Position numbers and translations under genes: made by a program. A stretch of 9,852 nt of DNA from Solirubrobacteraceae bacterium (lineage in GTDB: Bacteria > Actinomycetota > Thermoleophilia > Solirubrobacterales > Solirubrobacteraceae), in assembly GCA_030447005.1 (NCBI GenBank), contig JAUJME010000046.1:1-9852 (forward strand), in the 5' to 3' direction. Below are positions 1-5,881 of this stretch, one piece after another (position 1 is the first letter of the stretch; the number at the start of each line of letters is the position of its first letter). The notes beneath the pieces are model-generated. The model saw nothing but the letters and a program-made list of their open reading frames with translations. It did no database searches and was not told the origin of the DNA.

Positions 1-56
1 GGAGGAGGAGGCGGAGGAGGGGCTCGGCGCGGGCGTTCGACCCGTCTCGGCGGACT
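1..56. other. Left-edge stretch, coding status unresolved
   Basis: The window opens with a GGA/GAG-rich purine run. Two plus-strand frames stay open from the edge. One ends at a TAG at 81-83 and would read as an Arg-rich tail. The other ends at a TGA at 125-127 and would read as a Glu-rich tail. Both have G/C-rich third positions over the first 55 bases, so codon use does not separate them. Either could be the 3' end of a gene to the left, or the stretch could be non-coding. The perfect inverted repeat at 57-95 lies inside both frames, which argues mildly against coding beyond about base 56. Confidence 0.2.
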
Positions 57-95
57 GGCTACCAGTGGCCACTCGGGGAGTAGCCACTGGTAGCC
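57..95. repeat. Perfect 13-bp inverted repeat, 13-base spacer
   Basis: The left arm GGCTACCAGTGGC (57-69) is the exact reverse complement of the right arm GCCACTGGTAGCC (83-95), with 13 bases between. There is no T-run after it, so it is not a typical intrinsic terminator, although it could be a T-less terminator hairpin for a gene to the left. It sits 16 bases before a TAACGT hexamer and 58 bases before the GNAT start, so an operator for a dimeric regulator is equally possible. The repeat is certain; its role is inferred. Confidence 0.75.
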
Positions 96-98
96 ACT
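80..98 (+). repeat. Tandem 9-mer GTAGCCACT with 10-bp period
   Basis: GTAGCCACT occurs at 80-88 and again at 90-98, one DNA helical turn apart. A further GCCACT lies at 68-73 and its reverse complement AGTGGC at 64-69. Two same-face sites of this kind just upstream of a promoter-like hexamer are what a cooperative regulator site would look like. The right copy overlaps the right arm of the 13-bp inverted repeat. No known regulator motif was recognised. Confidence 0.6.
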
Positions 99-110
99 TC
101 GCGCACCGCC

Positions 111-116
111 TAACGT
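111..116 (+). promoter_or_regulatory. Candidate -10 hexamer TAACGT ahead of the GNAT gene
   Basis: TAACGT fits the TANNNT form of actinobacterial sigma-70-type -10 elements. Seven bases separate it from a GTG at 124, the usual spacing for a leaderless start. The position where a -35 box would sit overlaps the tandem GTAGCCACT repeat, so a protein bound there could block or aid polymerase. This is inferred from sequence alone. Confidence 0.3.
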
Positions 117-123
117 CCTCGGG

Positions 124-156
124 GTGATGGCCACGGCACCGCCCGCATCGCGATGA
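124..156 (+). CDS. Possible 10-codon leader ORF overlapping the GNAT start
   Basis: A GTG at 124, followed directly by an ATG at 127, opens a 10-codon frame reading roughly MMATAPPASR. Its TGA (154-156) overlaps the ATG of the GNAT gene at 153 in an ATGA arrangement. A TANNNT hexamer ends seven bases before the GTG, so an mRNA could begin on the start codon itself. Ribosomes finishing the leader would stand on the GNAT start, which has no visible Shine-Dalgarno sequence. The peptide resembles nothing I know. A frame this short can occur by chance, and the true transcript start is unknown. Confidence 0.25.
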   Translation: MMATAPPASR

Positions 157-608
157 CCGCCGTGAGCCGCGTCGGCCGTGACGACCTCGCCGACCTCCTC
201 CCGCTCCTGAAGGCCTACCTCGACTTCTACGAGGCTTCGCCGCCCGAGGCCGACGTTCGCGCGCTGTGCGAGGCGCTGATCGCCGACCCGGAGAAGGAGG
301 GCGTCCAACTCCTCGCCCGCGACGCGGCGGGCGCACCGGTCGGCTTCGCCACGATCTACTGGTCCTGGTCGACGACGAAGGCGGCCCGCCTGGCGGTGAT
401 GAACGACCTCTTCGTCGCCCCCGACGCCCGTGGCACGGGCGCCGCCGAGGTGCTGATCGCCGCGTGTGCGGACGCGGCGCGGGCGCGCGGGGCCAGGGAG
501 CTCGAGTGGCAGACCGCGCCCGACAACCTGCGCGCCCAGGCGCTCTACGAGCGGGTCGGGGGCGTGCGCGAGGCGTGGATCCCCTACTCGCTGCCGCTTT
601 CCCCATAG
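153..608 (+). CDS. GNAT family N-acetyltransferase
   Basis: This 151-residue single-domain protein belongs to the Gcn5-related acetyltransferases, which move an acetyl group from acetyl-CoA to an amine. The acceptor cannot be told from sequence. The acetyl-CoA-binding motif A is clear: LFVAPDARGTG at residues 86-96, with the pyrophosphate-binding Arg-Gly-Thr-Gly at 93-96. A second conserved part follows, APDNLRAQALYERVGG at about 122-137, the usual Asn/Ala/Tyr helix and turn near the C-terminus. Length is normal for the family. ATG 153 is the first start codon in frame after a stop at 111-113. No ribosome binding site is visible. A 10-codon leader ORF overlaps its start. The cupin gene begins 11 bases after its stop on the same strand, so the two are probably co-transcribed. 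Confidence 0.93.
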   Translation: MTAVSRVGRDDLADLLPLLKAYLDFYEASPPEADVRALCEALIADPEKEGVQLLARDAAGAPVGFATIYWSWSTTKAARLAVMNDLFVAPDARGTGAAEVLIAACADAARARGARELEWQTAPDNLRAQALYERVGGVREAWIPYSLPLSP

Positions 609-619
609 GCTCCCGCGCC

Positions 620-994
620 ATGAAGATCGTCAAGCCATCCGTCCAGGACCGCGAGACGCCCCGGGGGGTCGTCGGCGGCGCCGAGATCTCGCAGGCGACG
701 ACGGGCGCCACCAACATCTACATGGGCGTCTTCCGCGTCCCGCCCGGCGCCCGCTCGCGCCCGCACTACCACGAGAACTGCGAGAGCGCCGTCTACCTGC
801 TCTCGGGCGCGCTCGAGGTCCGCTGGGGCGACAAGCTCGAGGAGGTCGTGACCCTCGAGCCGCGGGACATGGTCTACGTCCCACCGCGCGAGACCCACAT
901 CCTCCAGAACCTCTCGGACTCCGAGCCGGCCGAGTACATCGTCTCGCGCGACTCGCCGACGGAGGACTCCGTCGAGGTCCCCTGGGCCAACTAG
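620..994 (+). CDS. Small single-domain cupin protein
   Basis: This 124-residue protein has one cupin beta-barrel. Motif 1 is present as GARSRPHYHENCE (residues 43-55), giving metal ligands His49, His51 and Glu55. Motif 2 includes Pro88 and the fourth ligand His93, followed by Asn97. All four usual metal ligands are therefore kept, so it probably binds a divalent metal such as Fe, Mn or Zn. Cupins of this size range from dioxygenases and isomerases to sensors and storage proteins, and the reaction cannot be named here. No signal peptide is seen, so it should be cytoplasmic. ATG 620 lies 11 bases after the GNAT stop, which suggests an operon. Its stop is only 7 bases from that of the convergent SDR-like gene. 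Confidence 0.92.
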   Translation: MKIVKPSVQDRETPRGVVGGAEISQATTGATNIYMGVFRVPPGARSRPHYHENCESAVYLLSGALEVRWGDKLEEVVTLEPRDMVYVPPRETHILQNLSDSEPAEYIVSRDSPTEDSVEVPWAN

Positions 995-1001
995 GCGGAG
1001 G

Positions 1002-1547
1002 TCAGGCGAGCTCGATCGCGCTGCCGGAGTGGTAGTCGCCGGCCGGCGACGCCAGGAAGGCGCAGAGCTCGGCCACCGTCTCGGGCGTCGTGGCCGCGCC
1101 GGGGACGATCGCGACGATGCGGATGCCGTAGCGCGACCATTCGATCGAGAGCGTGCGGGCCATGTTCTCGAGCCCGGCTCGGGCGGCGGCGGCGTGGGCG
1201 TCGCCCGGCAGGGGCGCGAGCAGGACGACCCGGCCGCCACGCCCACCGGGAATGAAGTCCCGGGTCGCGATCGCGCGGACGGCGAGCCAGCCGCCGTCGA
1301 GGGCCGCCCGCACCGCCGCCGCGTCACCGCCCTCGCCGAACGCGCCGGCGCCGTCCCACACGAGCTGGTCGACCGCGGGCGCCTCGGCGAGGGTCGGCTC
1401 GTCGCCGAGGGGATCGACGGGGAGGCGGGTGACGGCCGCGCCGAGCCGGGTGGCGGCCGCCGCCACGGTGCCCGCGTAGCCACCGGTGCCCGCAACGCAG
1501 ATCGTCACCCCGTCGAGCAGTCCCGGGCGCAGGAGCGGGCGGCGCAT
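1002..1547 (-). CDS. Short SDR-like Rossmann protein lacking catalytic residues
   Basis: The 181-residue product has the outline of a short-chain dehydrogenase/reductase. It has a Gly-rich first strand-turn (VAGTGGYAG, residues 18-26), a central GRVVLLAPLPG strand (105-115), a helix ARAGLENMARTLSIEW (122-137) and GIRIVAIVPG (141-150), the usual strand before the substrate loop. The C-terminal SGSAIELA resembles the SDR 'G..i.vdGG' end. By alignment with the usual YxxxK helix, the Tyr is Ala119 and the Lys is Arg123. No catalytic Ser precedes them, and the Gly-rich motif is not canonical. At 181 residues it is far below the typical 250 or so. It is probably not an active oxidoreductase; a binding or scaffold role, or a decayed gene, are possible. 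The frame is intact and codon use is normal, which favours a maintained protein. Confidence 0.8.
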   Translation of the reverse strand: MRRPLLRPGLLDGVTICVAGTGGYAGTVAAAATRLGAAVTRLPVDPLGDEPTLAEAPAVDQLVWDGAGAFGEGGDAAAVRAALDGGWLAVRAIATRDFIPGGRGGRVVLLAPLPGDAHAAAARAGLENMARTLSIEWSRYGIRIVAIVPGAATTPETVAELCAFLASPAGDYHSGSAIELA

Positions 1548-1556
1548 CGGAGCGGG

Positions 1557-1562
1557 ACTCTA
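1557..1562 (-). promoter_or_regulatory. Candidate -10 hexamer TAGAGT for the SDR-like gene
   Basis: Read on the minus strand, TAGAGT fits TANNNT and ends nine bases before the ATG at 1547. That spacing would place the transcript start at or next to the start codon, giving a leaderless or near-leaderless mRNA. No ribosome binding site is seen before the ATG, which agrees. The 64-bp divergent gap to the RTX gene must hold both promoters. Confidence 0.33.
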
Positions 1563-1611
1563 CGCGCGCGCCGGACCGCAACCCTCCGCGACCGGCCGGG
1601 TTCGATCCTCG

Positions 1612-3918
1612 GTGCGCTCCCTCGTCGCGGCCCCGATCTGCGCCTGCGCCCTGGCGCTCCTCCCCGCCGCCGCGCAGGCCCGCGTGGTCGTCGTGGCCAC
1701 GGGTGACGCGAGCGCCACGCTCGTCGACGTCCGCTCCAACGCCGTGGTCGCCCGCGTCGGCGTCCCGGGCCGCAGCCGCGCGGTCACCGCCTCCCCGGAC
1801 GGCGCCCGCGCCTACGTCGCCGCCGGCAGCCGGGTCGTCGCCCTCGACCTCGCCGCGCGCCGCGTCGCCGGCTCGGCGGCGCTGCCCTCGCCGGCCTCCG
1901 CCCTCGCCGTGACGCCCGACGGGGCGCGCATCCTCGCCGCACGCGGCCGCTCGGTGGCGGTGCTCGACGCCGCCGGCCCGAGCCTGCGCCGCTCGATCGC
2001 CCTGCCCGGCAGGCCGCGCGCCGTCGCCGTCTCCCGGGACGGGACGCGCGCGGTGGCGGTGCTGGCGGACTCGAGGGTGGCGCTCGTCGACCTCGTCGCC
2101 GGCCGGACGATCCGCACGCTCCGGGTCCCGGGCGCCGCGGGCGCGGACTTCGACGGCGCCGGCCGCGCGTGGGTCTCGGGCGAGGGGAGGAAGCGGTCGG
2201 GCGGGCGCCTCGTTGCGCTCGACGTGACCACCGCCGCCCTCGGCCGGCCCGTGTCGCTCGGGAGGACCGCGGGCGGCGGGGGCGTGGCCGTCTCCCCGTC
2301 GGGCACCCGCGCGCTCGTGGCCGGCGGGAAGGGCCGCCCCGGCGCCTCGCGCAAGGCGGCCGTCGTCGACCTCGCCCGCGGGCGGGTCGTCTCGCACCTG
2401 GCCACCGGCCTGGGGCCGGGCGAGCCCGGCTTCTCCCCCGAGGGCGCGCGCGTCTACGTCGCCAACCGCGGCCAGCGGACGGTCGCGGTGGTCTCCGCCT
2501 TCTCGTTCAAGCGCCTGCACACGGTCCGCCTGCCGGGCACCCGCCCCAGCGACCTCGCGGTGCAGCCCGGCCTCGCGCTGATCTCGGGCACCGAGGGCGA
2601 CGATCTCCTCTCCGGCACCCGCGGCCAGGACCGCATCGACGGCCTCGGCGGCAACGACACCCTGCGCGGCGGGCGCGACCGCGACCAGCTCGCGGGCGGC
2701 CCGGGCAACGACGCGCTCGTCGGCGGCCCGGGCTCGGACGCCTTCGACGGCGGCGAGGGCGACGACCGGCTCTTCGGCGAGGCGGGCGACGACTCCGGCA
2801 CCGCCGGCCCCGGCAACGACTTCGCCGACCTGGGCACGGGCAACGACGCGATGGCGGGCGAGGACGGCGACGACACCCTCGACGGCGGCGACGGCGACGA
2901 CTCGCTGCGCGGCGGCCTCGGCAACGACCGCATCGTCGAGCGCGGGCTCGGCAACGACAAGCTCCTCGAGGGCGGTCCGGGCGACGACCTCATCGACGGC
3001 GGCCGCGGAAACGACCGGCGGATCGACGGCGGCGACGGCGACGACCAGCTCTTCGGCCGCACGGGCTCCGAGCTGCTCGAGGGCGCCGCCGGCAACGACG
3101 TCATCGACGGTGGCCGCGGCGGCGATCGCGCCTACGGCCGCGCGGGCGACGACACGGTCAAGGGGGACGCGGGCAACGACGCCGTCTTCGGCTCCGAGGG
3201 CGAGGACAGCGTCGACGGCGGCTCGGGCGACGACGCGATCACCGGCGGCGACGGCGACGACCAGATCACGGGCGGCCCGGGGCAGGACGAGGTCAACGGC
3301 GGGCGCGGCGCCGACGTCATCCGCGTCGCCGACGACTCGGCCGACCAGGTCTCCTGCGGGACGGGCCGCGACACGGTCTACGTCGAGGAGACCGACCCGG
3401 AGCGCGACATCCTCACGGGCTGCGAGACGATCGTCGCAGTCGCGCCCGAGCCGGCGACCGACGAGGTCCCGCCGTCGGTCATCTCCGGCGGCCCCGGCAA
3501 CGACCTTCTGTACGGCACCGCGATGGCCGACTCGATGTTCGGCGCCGACGGCGCCGACGAGCTCTTCGGCAACGAGGGCGACGACTACGTCGACGGCGAG
3601 GACGGCAACGACATCCTCCACGGCGGCGCGGGCAACGACACGCTCGCCGGCCGCTACGACGACGACTACGTCCTCGGCAACGACGGCGATGACGAGATCA
3701 CCGGCGACCGCGGCGACGACGAGATCGACGGCGGGCCGGGCAACGACACCATCTTCGGCAACGTCGGGTTCGACCGCATCCAGGGCGGCGAAGGCGACGA
3801 CCGGATCAACGTCATCAACACCGACGCCGACCGCGTGGTCTGCGGCCCCGGGGTCGACGTCGTCTTCGCCGAGGGCGACGACACGGTCGCCTCCGATTGC
3901 GAGGACGTGCGGCGCTGA
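1612..3918 (+). CDS. Secreted beta-propeller / RTX calcium-binding protein
   Basis: I chose GTG 1612 because a Sec signal peptide starts there: a basic Met-Arg, a hydrophobic Ala/Leu/Cys core and AAAQA, with probable cleavage after residue 23. The frame stays open to an ATG at 1486, but that start would bury the signal peptide and overlap the divergent gene. Mature residues to about 320 form roughly seven YVTN-like blades, several carrying SPDG or TPDG turns. Then come RTX nonapeptides of the GGxGxDxL type: 27 units at residues 325-570 and 12 at 625-732. Each block ends in a cap with a Cys pair (C582/C604 and C744/C763). These are the only cysteines of the mature protein, so disulfides are likely. 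RTX repeats fold on binding calcium, so this should be a calcium-stabilised extracellular or wall-associated protein. Ligand and function are unknown. No type I secretion gene is nearby. Confidence 0.88.
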   Translation: MRSLVAAPICACALALLPAAAQARVVVVATGDASATLVDVRSNAVVARVGVPGRSRAVTASPDGARAYVAAGSRVVALDLAARRVAGSAALPSPASALAVTPDGARILAARGRSVAVLDAAGPSLRRSIALPGRPRAVAVSRDGTRAVAVLADSRVALVDLVAGRTIRTLRVPGAAGADFDGAGRAWVSGEGRKRSGGRLVALDVTTAALGRPVSLGRTAGGGGVAVSPSGTRALVAGGKGRPGASRKAAVVDLARGRVVSHLATGLGPGEPGFSPEGARVYVANRGQRTVAVVSAFSFKRLHTVRLPGTRPSDLAVQPGLALISGTEGDDLLSGTRGQDRIDGLGGNDTLRGGRDRDQLAGGPGNDALVGGPGSDAFDGGEGDDRLFGEAGDDSGTAGPGNDFADLGTGNDAMAGEDGDDTLDGGDGDDSLRGGLGNDRIVERGLGNDKLLEGGPGDDLIDGGRGNDRRIDGGDGDDQLFGRTGSELLEGAAGNDVIDGGRGGDRAYGRAGDDTVKGDAGNDAVFGSEGEDSVDGGSGDDAITGGDGDDQITGGPGQDEVNGGRGADVIRVADDSADQVSCGTGRDTVYVEETDPERDILTGCETIVAVAPEPATDEVPPSVISGGPGNDLLYGTAMADSMFGADGADELFGNEGDDYVDGEDGNDILHGGAGNDTLAGRYDDDYVLGNDGDDEITGDRGDDEIDGGPGNDTIFGNVGFDRIQGGEGDDRINVINTDADRVVCGPGVDVVFAEGDDTVASDCEDVRR
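2584..3321 (+). repeat. RTX repeat block 1, 27 units
   Basis: A coding tandem repeat: 27 units of 9 residues, consensus near [D/x]GGxGxDxL/I, with codons such as GGCAACGAC and GGCGACGAC recurring. Three units (13, 14 and 16, bases about 2911-3024) are ten residues long, giving 246 residues in place of 243. Several units are degenerate, for instance unit 4 (RGGRDRDQL), unit 9 (TAGPGNDFA) and unit 18 (FGRTGSELL), and these may bind calcium weakly. Confidence 0.85.
3484..3807 (+). repeat. RTX repeat block 2, 12 units
   Basis: Twelve exact nonapeptide units (108 residues) with no length slips. They follow a cap and a Pro/Glu-rich linker (about residues 605-624) that separate them from block 1. 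Unit 2 (YGTAMADSM) and unit 7 (AGRYDDDYV) deviate most from the consensus. The block ends in the second Cys-containing cap, which closes the protein. Confidence 0.85.
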
Positions 3919-3924
3919 CGCGCT

Positions 3925-3930
3925 TATGAT
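3925..3930 (+). promoter_or_regulatory. Candidate -10 TATGAT for the serine protease gene
   Basis: TATGAT differs from TATAAT at one position and lies exactly seven bases before ATG 3938. It falls in the 19-bp gap after the RTX stop. It could let the protease be transcribed apart from the RTX gene, as a leaderless mRNA beginning on ATG 3938. No good -35 box at 16-18 bp spacing is seen. The hexamer also contains two in-frame ATGs (3926, 3929), so part of its A/T content may simply be alternative start codons. Confidence 0.35.
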
Positions 3931-3937
3931 GGCGCTC

Positions 3938-4696
3938 ATGCGCCACCCCGCCCTCCTCGCTGTCGCCGTCGCCGTGCTGGCGTCCCTCATCGCCGCCTCG
4001 CCGGCCGCCGCGATCATCAACGGCTCGCCCGACGGGCAGGCGCACCCGAACGTCGGCGGGCTCGTCTCGCCCACGCAGTACTCCGACGGCACGTGGCTCT
4101 ACTGCTCGGGGACGCTGATCTCGCCGACCGTCTTCCTCACCGCGGCGCACTGCGCGGAGGACGGCGAGCGCGTCGGCGTGACGTTCGACACCGACTACGA
4201 GGCGGGCGACAAGGTCCACTTCGGCACCTTCCAGGCCGACCCGGCCTACGACCAGGTCCAGTCGGACCCGCACGACATCGCGGTCGTGGTGCTCAAGACC
4301 GCCGTCAAGGGCATCGCTCCGGCGAAGCTGCCGCGGGCCAACTCCCTGTCGAAGCTCCCCTCGAACCAGAAGTTCACCTCGGTGGGCTACGGCGCCTACG
4401 AGGTCACCAACGAGCCGGGCGGCCACCGCTACCTCTACGACGACGTGCGAATGGTGGCGACGGGGACGCTGAACGCGATCAACCGGGCGTGGCTGCGGAT
4501 CTCCATGAACGCGTCGACCGGCAACGGCGGCACGTGCTACGGCGACTCGGGCGGCCCGAACTTCCTCGGAACCTCGAGCACGATCGCCGGCACGACGATC
4601 ACCGGCGACGCGGTCTGCCGCTCGACGAACGTGGTCTACCGGCTCGACACCGCGCCGGCCCGGAGCTTCCTCTCCGATCACGTGAGCCTGCCGTAG
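3938..4696 (+). CDS. Secreted trypsin-like (S1 family) serine protease
   Basis: The 252-residue product is an S1 peptidase, exported by a Sec signal peptide (basic MRHP, hydrophobic core, SPAAA). The triad is complete: His71 in TAAHC, Asp113 in HDIAVVVL and Ser204 in GDSGGP. Cysteines match the family disulfides 42-58 (C in YCSGTL with TAAHC) and 191-220 (GTCYGDSGGP with DAVC). The mature chain begins IINGS at residue 26, directly after the signal peptide, so no propeptide is apparent. The residue six before the catalytic Ser, which sets P1 preference, is Gly198, unlike the Asp of trypsin. Starts at 3926 and 3929 are also in frame; 3938 gives the best signal peptide and sits seven bases from a TATGAT. 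It follows the RTX gene and precedes the Eis-like gene, probably as an operon. Substrates are unknown. Confidence 0.92.
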   Translation: MRHPALLAVAVAVLASLIAASPAAAIINGSPDGQAHPNVGGLVSPTQYSDGTWLYCSGTLISPTVFLTAAHCAEDGERVGVTFDTDYEAGDKVHFGTFQADPAYDQVQSDPHDIAVVVLKTAVKGIAPAKLPRANSLSKLPSNQKFTSVGYGAYEVTNEPGGHRYLYDDVRMVATGTLNAINRAWLRISMNASTGNGGTCYGDSGGPNFLGTSSTIAGTTITGDAVCRSTNVVYRLDTAPARSFLSDHVSLP

Positions 4697-4701
4697 GGCG
4701 G

Positions 4702-5877
4702 GTGCCGCCGCTCGATCCCGCCGAGCTGCCGGAGTTCGCCCGCCGCGCCACGCAGGCGCTGCGCGTCGACCCGGCCGGGGATCTCAGCCGCTTCCTCGAG
4801 GCCGTCGGGCTCGAGCGCCTGGTCGTCGCGCGCGACGGCGGGCGCCTGACCGCCGGCGCCGGCTGGATCGCGTCCGGGCACCGCTTCGGCGGCCGCTCGG
4901 TCCCGGCGGCGCTCGTCACCGTCGTGTGGGCGGCGCCCGACCAGCGCGGGCGCGGCGTCGCGAGCGGGCTCCTGCGCGAGCTGCTGGGCGACCTGCGCGA
5001 GCGCGGCATCCCGCTCTCCTCCCTCTATCCCGCCAACCTCCCGCTCTACCGCGGCCTGGGCTACGAGGTCGCGGCGGCCAATCACCTGCACGCCGTCCGC
5101 CTCGCCGACCTCCCGGCCCGCGCGCCCGAGGGGTGGTCGGTCGAGGCGCTCGAGGCAATGACGCCCCAGGTGCCCGGCCCGCCGGCCGAGCTCTACGAGG
5201 CGGCGCGTCCGCACCTGGGCGCCGGCTCGACCGACCGCGTCGAGGCGCTCTGGCACGCGGCGCTCCAGTGGACGCGCGGGGGCGCCACCGCGCCGGTGCT
5301 CGTGCGCGGCCCGGGCGGCGAGCCGCGCGGCTATGCCCTCCTCGACGCGAGCCACTCCGACGACACGGTCCACGTCCGCGAGCTCGTCGCGCTCGACGCG
5401 GGCGCCGCGCGCACGCTCCTCGCCCACCTCGCGGGCTACCGCGCGGTCTTCGAACGGGTGGAGTGGCCGGGCGGCGCCTTCCATCCCTTCGCCCACCTGC
5501 TGCGCGAGCGCCCGGAGCACTCGGAGGCGACGCCGGCCATGTTCCGGCTGCTCGACCCGGCCGCCGCCCTGGCCGCGCGTGGCTACCCGCCCGGCGTGAC
5601 CGCGACGGTCGAGCTCGAGATCTCCGACGACGTGCTGCCGGAGAACGCCGGCCGCCTCACGCTCGAGCTCGACGGCTCAGGATCGGGGCACGTGACCCCC
5701 GGCGGCGGCGGCCGCGTGCGGGCGGGCGTCCGCGAGCTCGCGGTCCTCTACACGGGCCACGCGACGCCGCGCGAGCTGATCCTGGCGAGCGACGCGTTCG
5801 ACGCGCCCGCGGCCGACCTCGACGCCCTCGCCCTCGCCTTCGCCGGCCCGCGACCCTGGATCGCGGACCGCTTCTAG
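4702..5877 (+). CDS. Eis-like GNAT acetyltransferase
   Basis: This 391-residue protein has the length and plan of the Eis family: an N-terminal GNAT domain, a second degenerate GNAT domain and a C-terminal SCP2-like fold. Motif A is VVWAAPDQRGRGVASGLL, with RGRG at residues 82-85. LYRGLGYE follows, where Tyr116 or Tyr121 would be the catalytic acid. RLLDPAAALAARGY matches the start of the SCP2-like part. The chain ends in Phe; in Mycobacterium tuberculosis Eis the carboxylate of a terminal Phe acts in catalysis, so this end is probably meaningful. Eis enzymes acetylate amines, including aminoglycosides and protein lysines; the substrate here cannot be told. GTG 4702 lies five bases after the protease stop, so translation is probably coupled. 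No start further upstream is plausible because it would lie inside the protease gene. Confidence 0.85.
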   Translation: MPPLDPAELPEFARRATQALRVDPAGDLSRFLEAVGLERLVVARDGGRLTAGAGWIASGHRFGGRSVPAALVTVVWAAPDQRGRGVASGLLRELLGDLRERGIPLSSLYPANLPLYRGLGYEVAAANHLHAVRLADLPARAPEGWSVEALEAMTPQVPGPPAELYEAARPHLGAGSTDRVEALWHAALQWTRGGATAPVLVRGPGGEPRGYALLDASHSDDTVHVRELVALDAGAARTLLAHLAGYRAVFERVEWPGGAFHPFAHLLRERPEHSEATPAMFRLLDPAAALAARGYPPGVTATVELEISDDVLPENAGRLTLELDGSGSGHVTPGGGGRVRAGVRELAVLYTGHATPRELILASDAFDAPAADLDALALAFAGPRPWIADRF

Positions 5878-5881
5878 GCGA

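Noticed and set aside
57..95. Classical Rho-independent terminator
   Set aside because: The hairpin is strong, but what follows is ACTTCGCG, with no T-tract on either strand, and no confident gene ends just before it.
1002..1547. Annotation as an active NAD(P)-dependent dehydrogenase
   Set aside because: The catalytic Tyr and Lys are replaced, no matching Ser is visible, and the protein is much shorter than active family members.
1486..1611. Longer N-terminus of the RTX protein from ATG 1486
   Set aside because: It would put 42 Ser/Arg/Pro-rich residues before a good signal peptide and overlap the divergent SDR-like gene by 62 bases.
1612..1680. Lipobox making the RTX protein a lipoprotein
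   Set aside because: The two Cys in the signal core (ICAC) are followed by more hydrophobic residues and an AAAQA cleavage site; no L-x-[GA]-C context fits.
2584..3807. CRISPR array or satellite DNA
   Set aside because: The periodic 27-base pattern encodes RTX nonapeptides without interruption, with no unique spacers.
1324..4092. A 922-codon minus-strand open frame antisense to the RTX gene
   Set aside because: It is Val/Ala/Arg-rich low-complexity sequence that mirrors the repeats of the opposite strand and crosses the SDR-like gene out of frame. In GC-rich DNA with few stop codons this is an expected shadow.
4093..4701. Extension of the Eis-like frame upstream to 4093
   Set aside because: It overlaps the serine protease, whose triad and disulfide cysteines prove the other frame; the extension is low-complexity.
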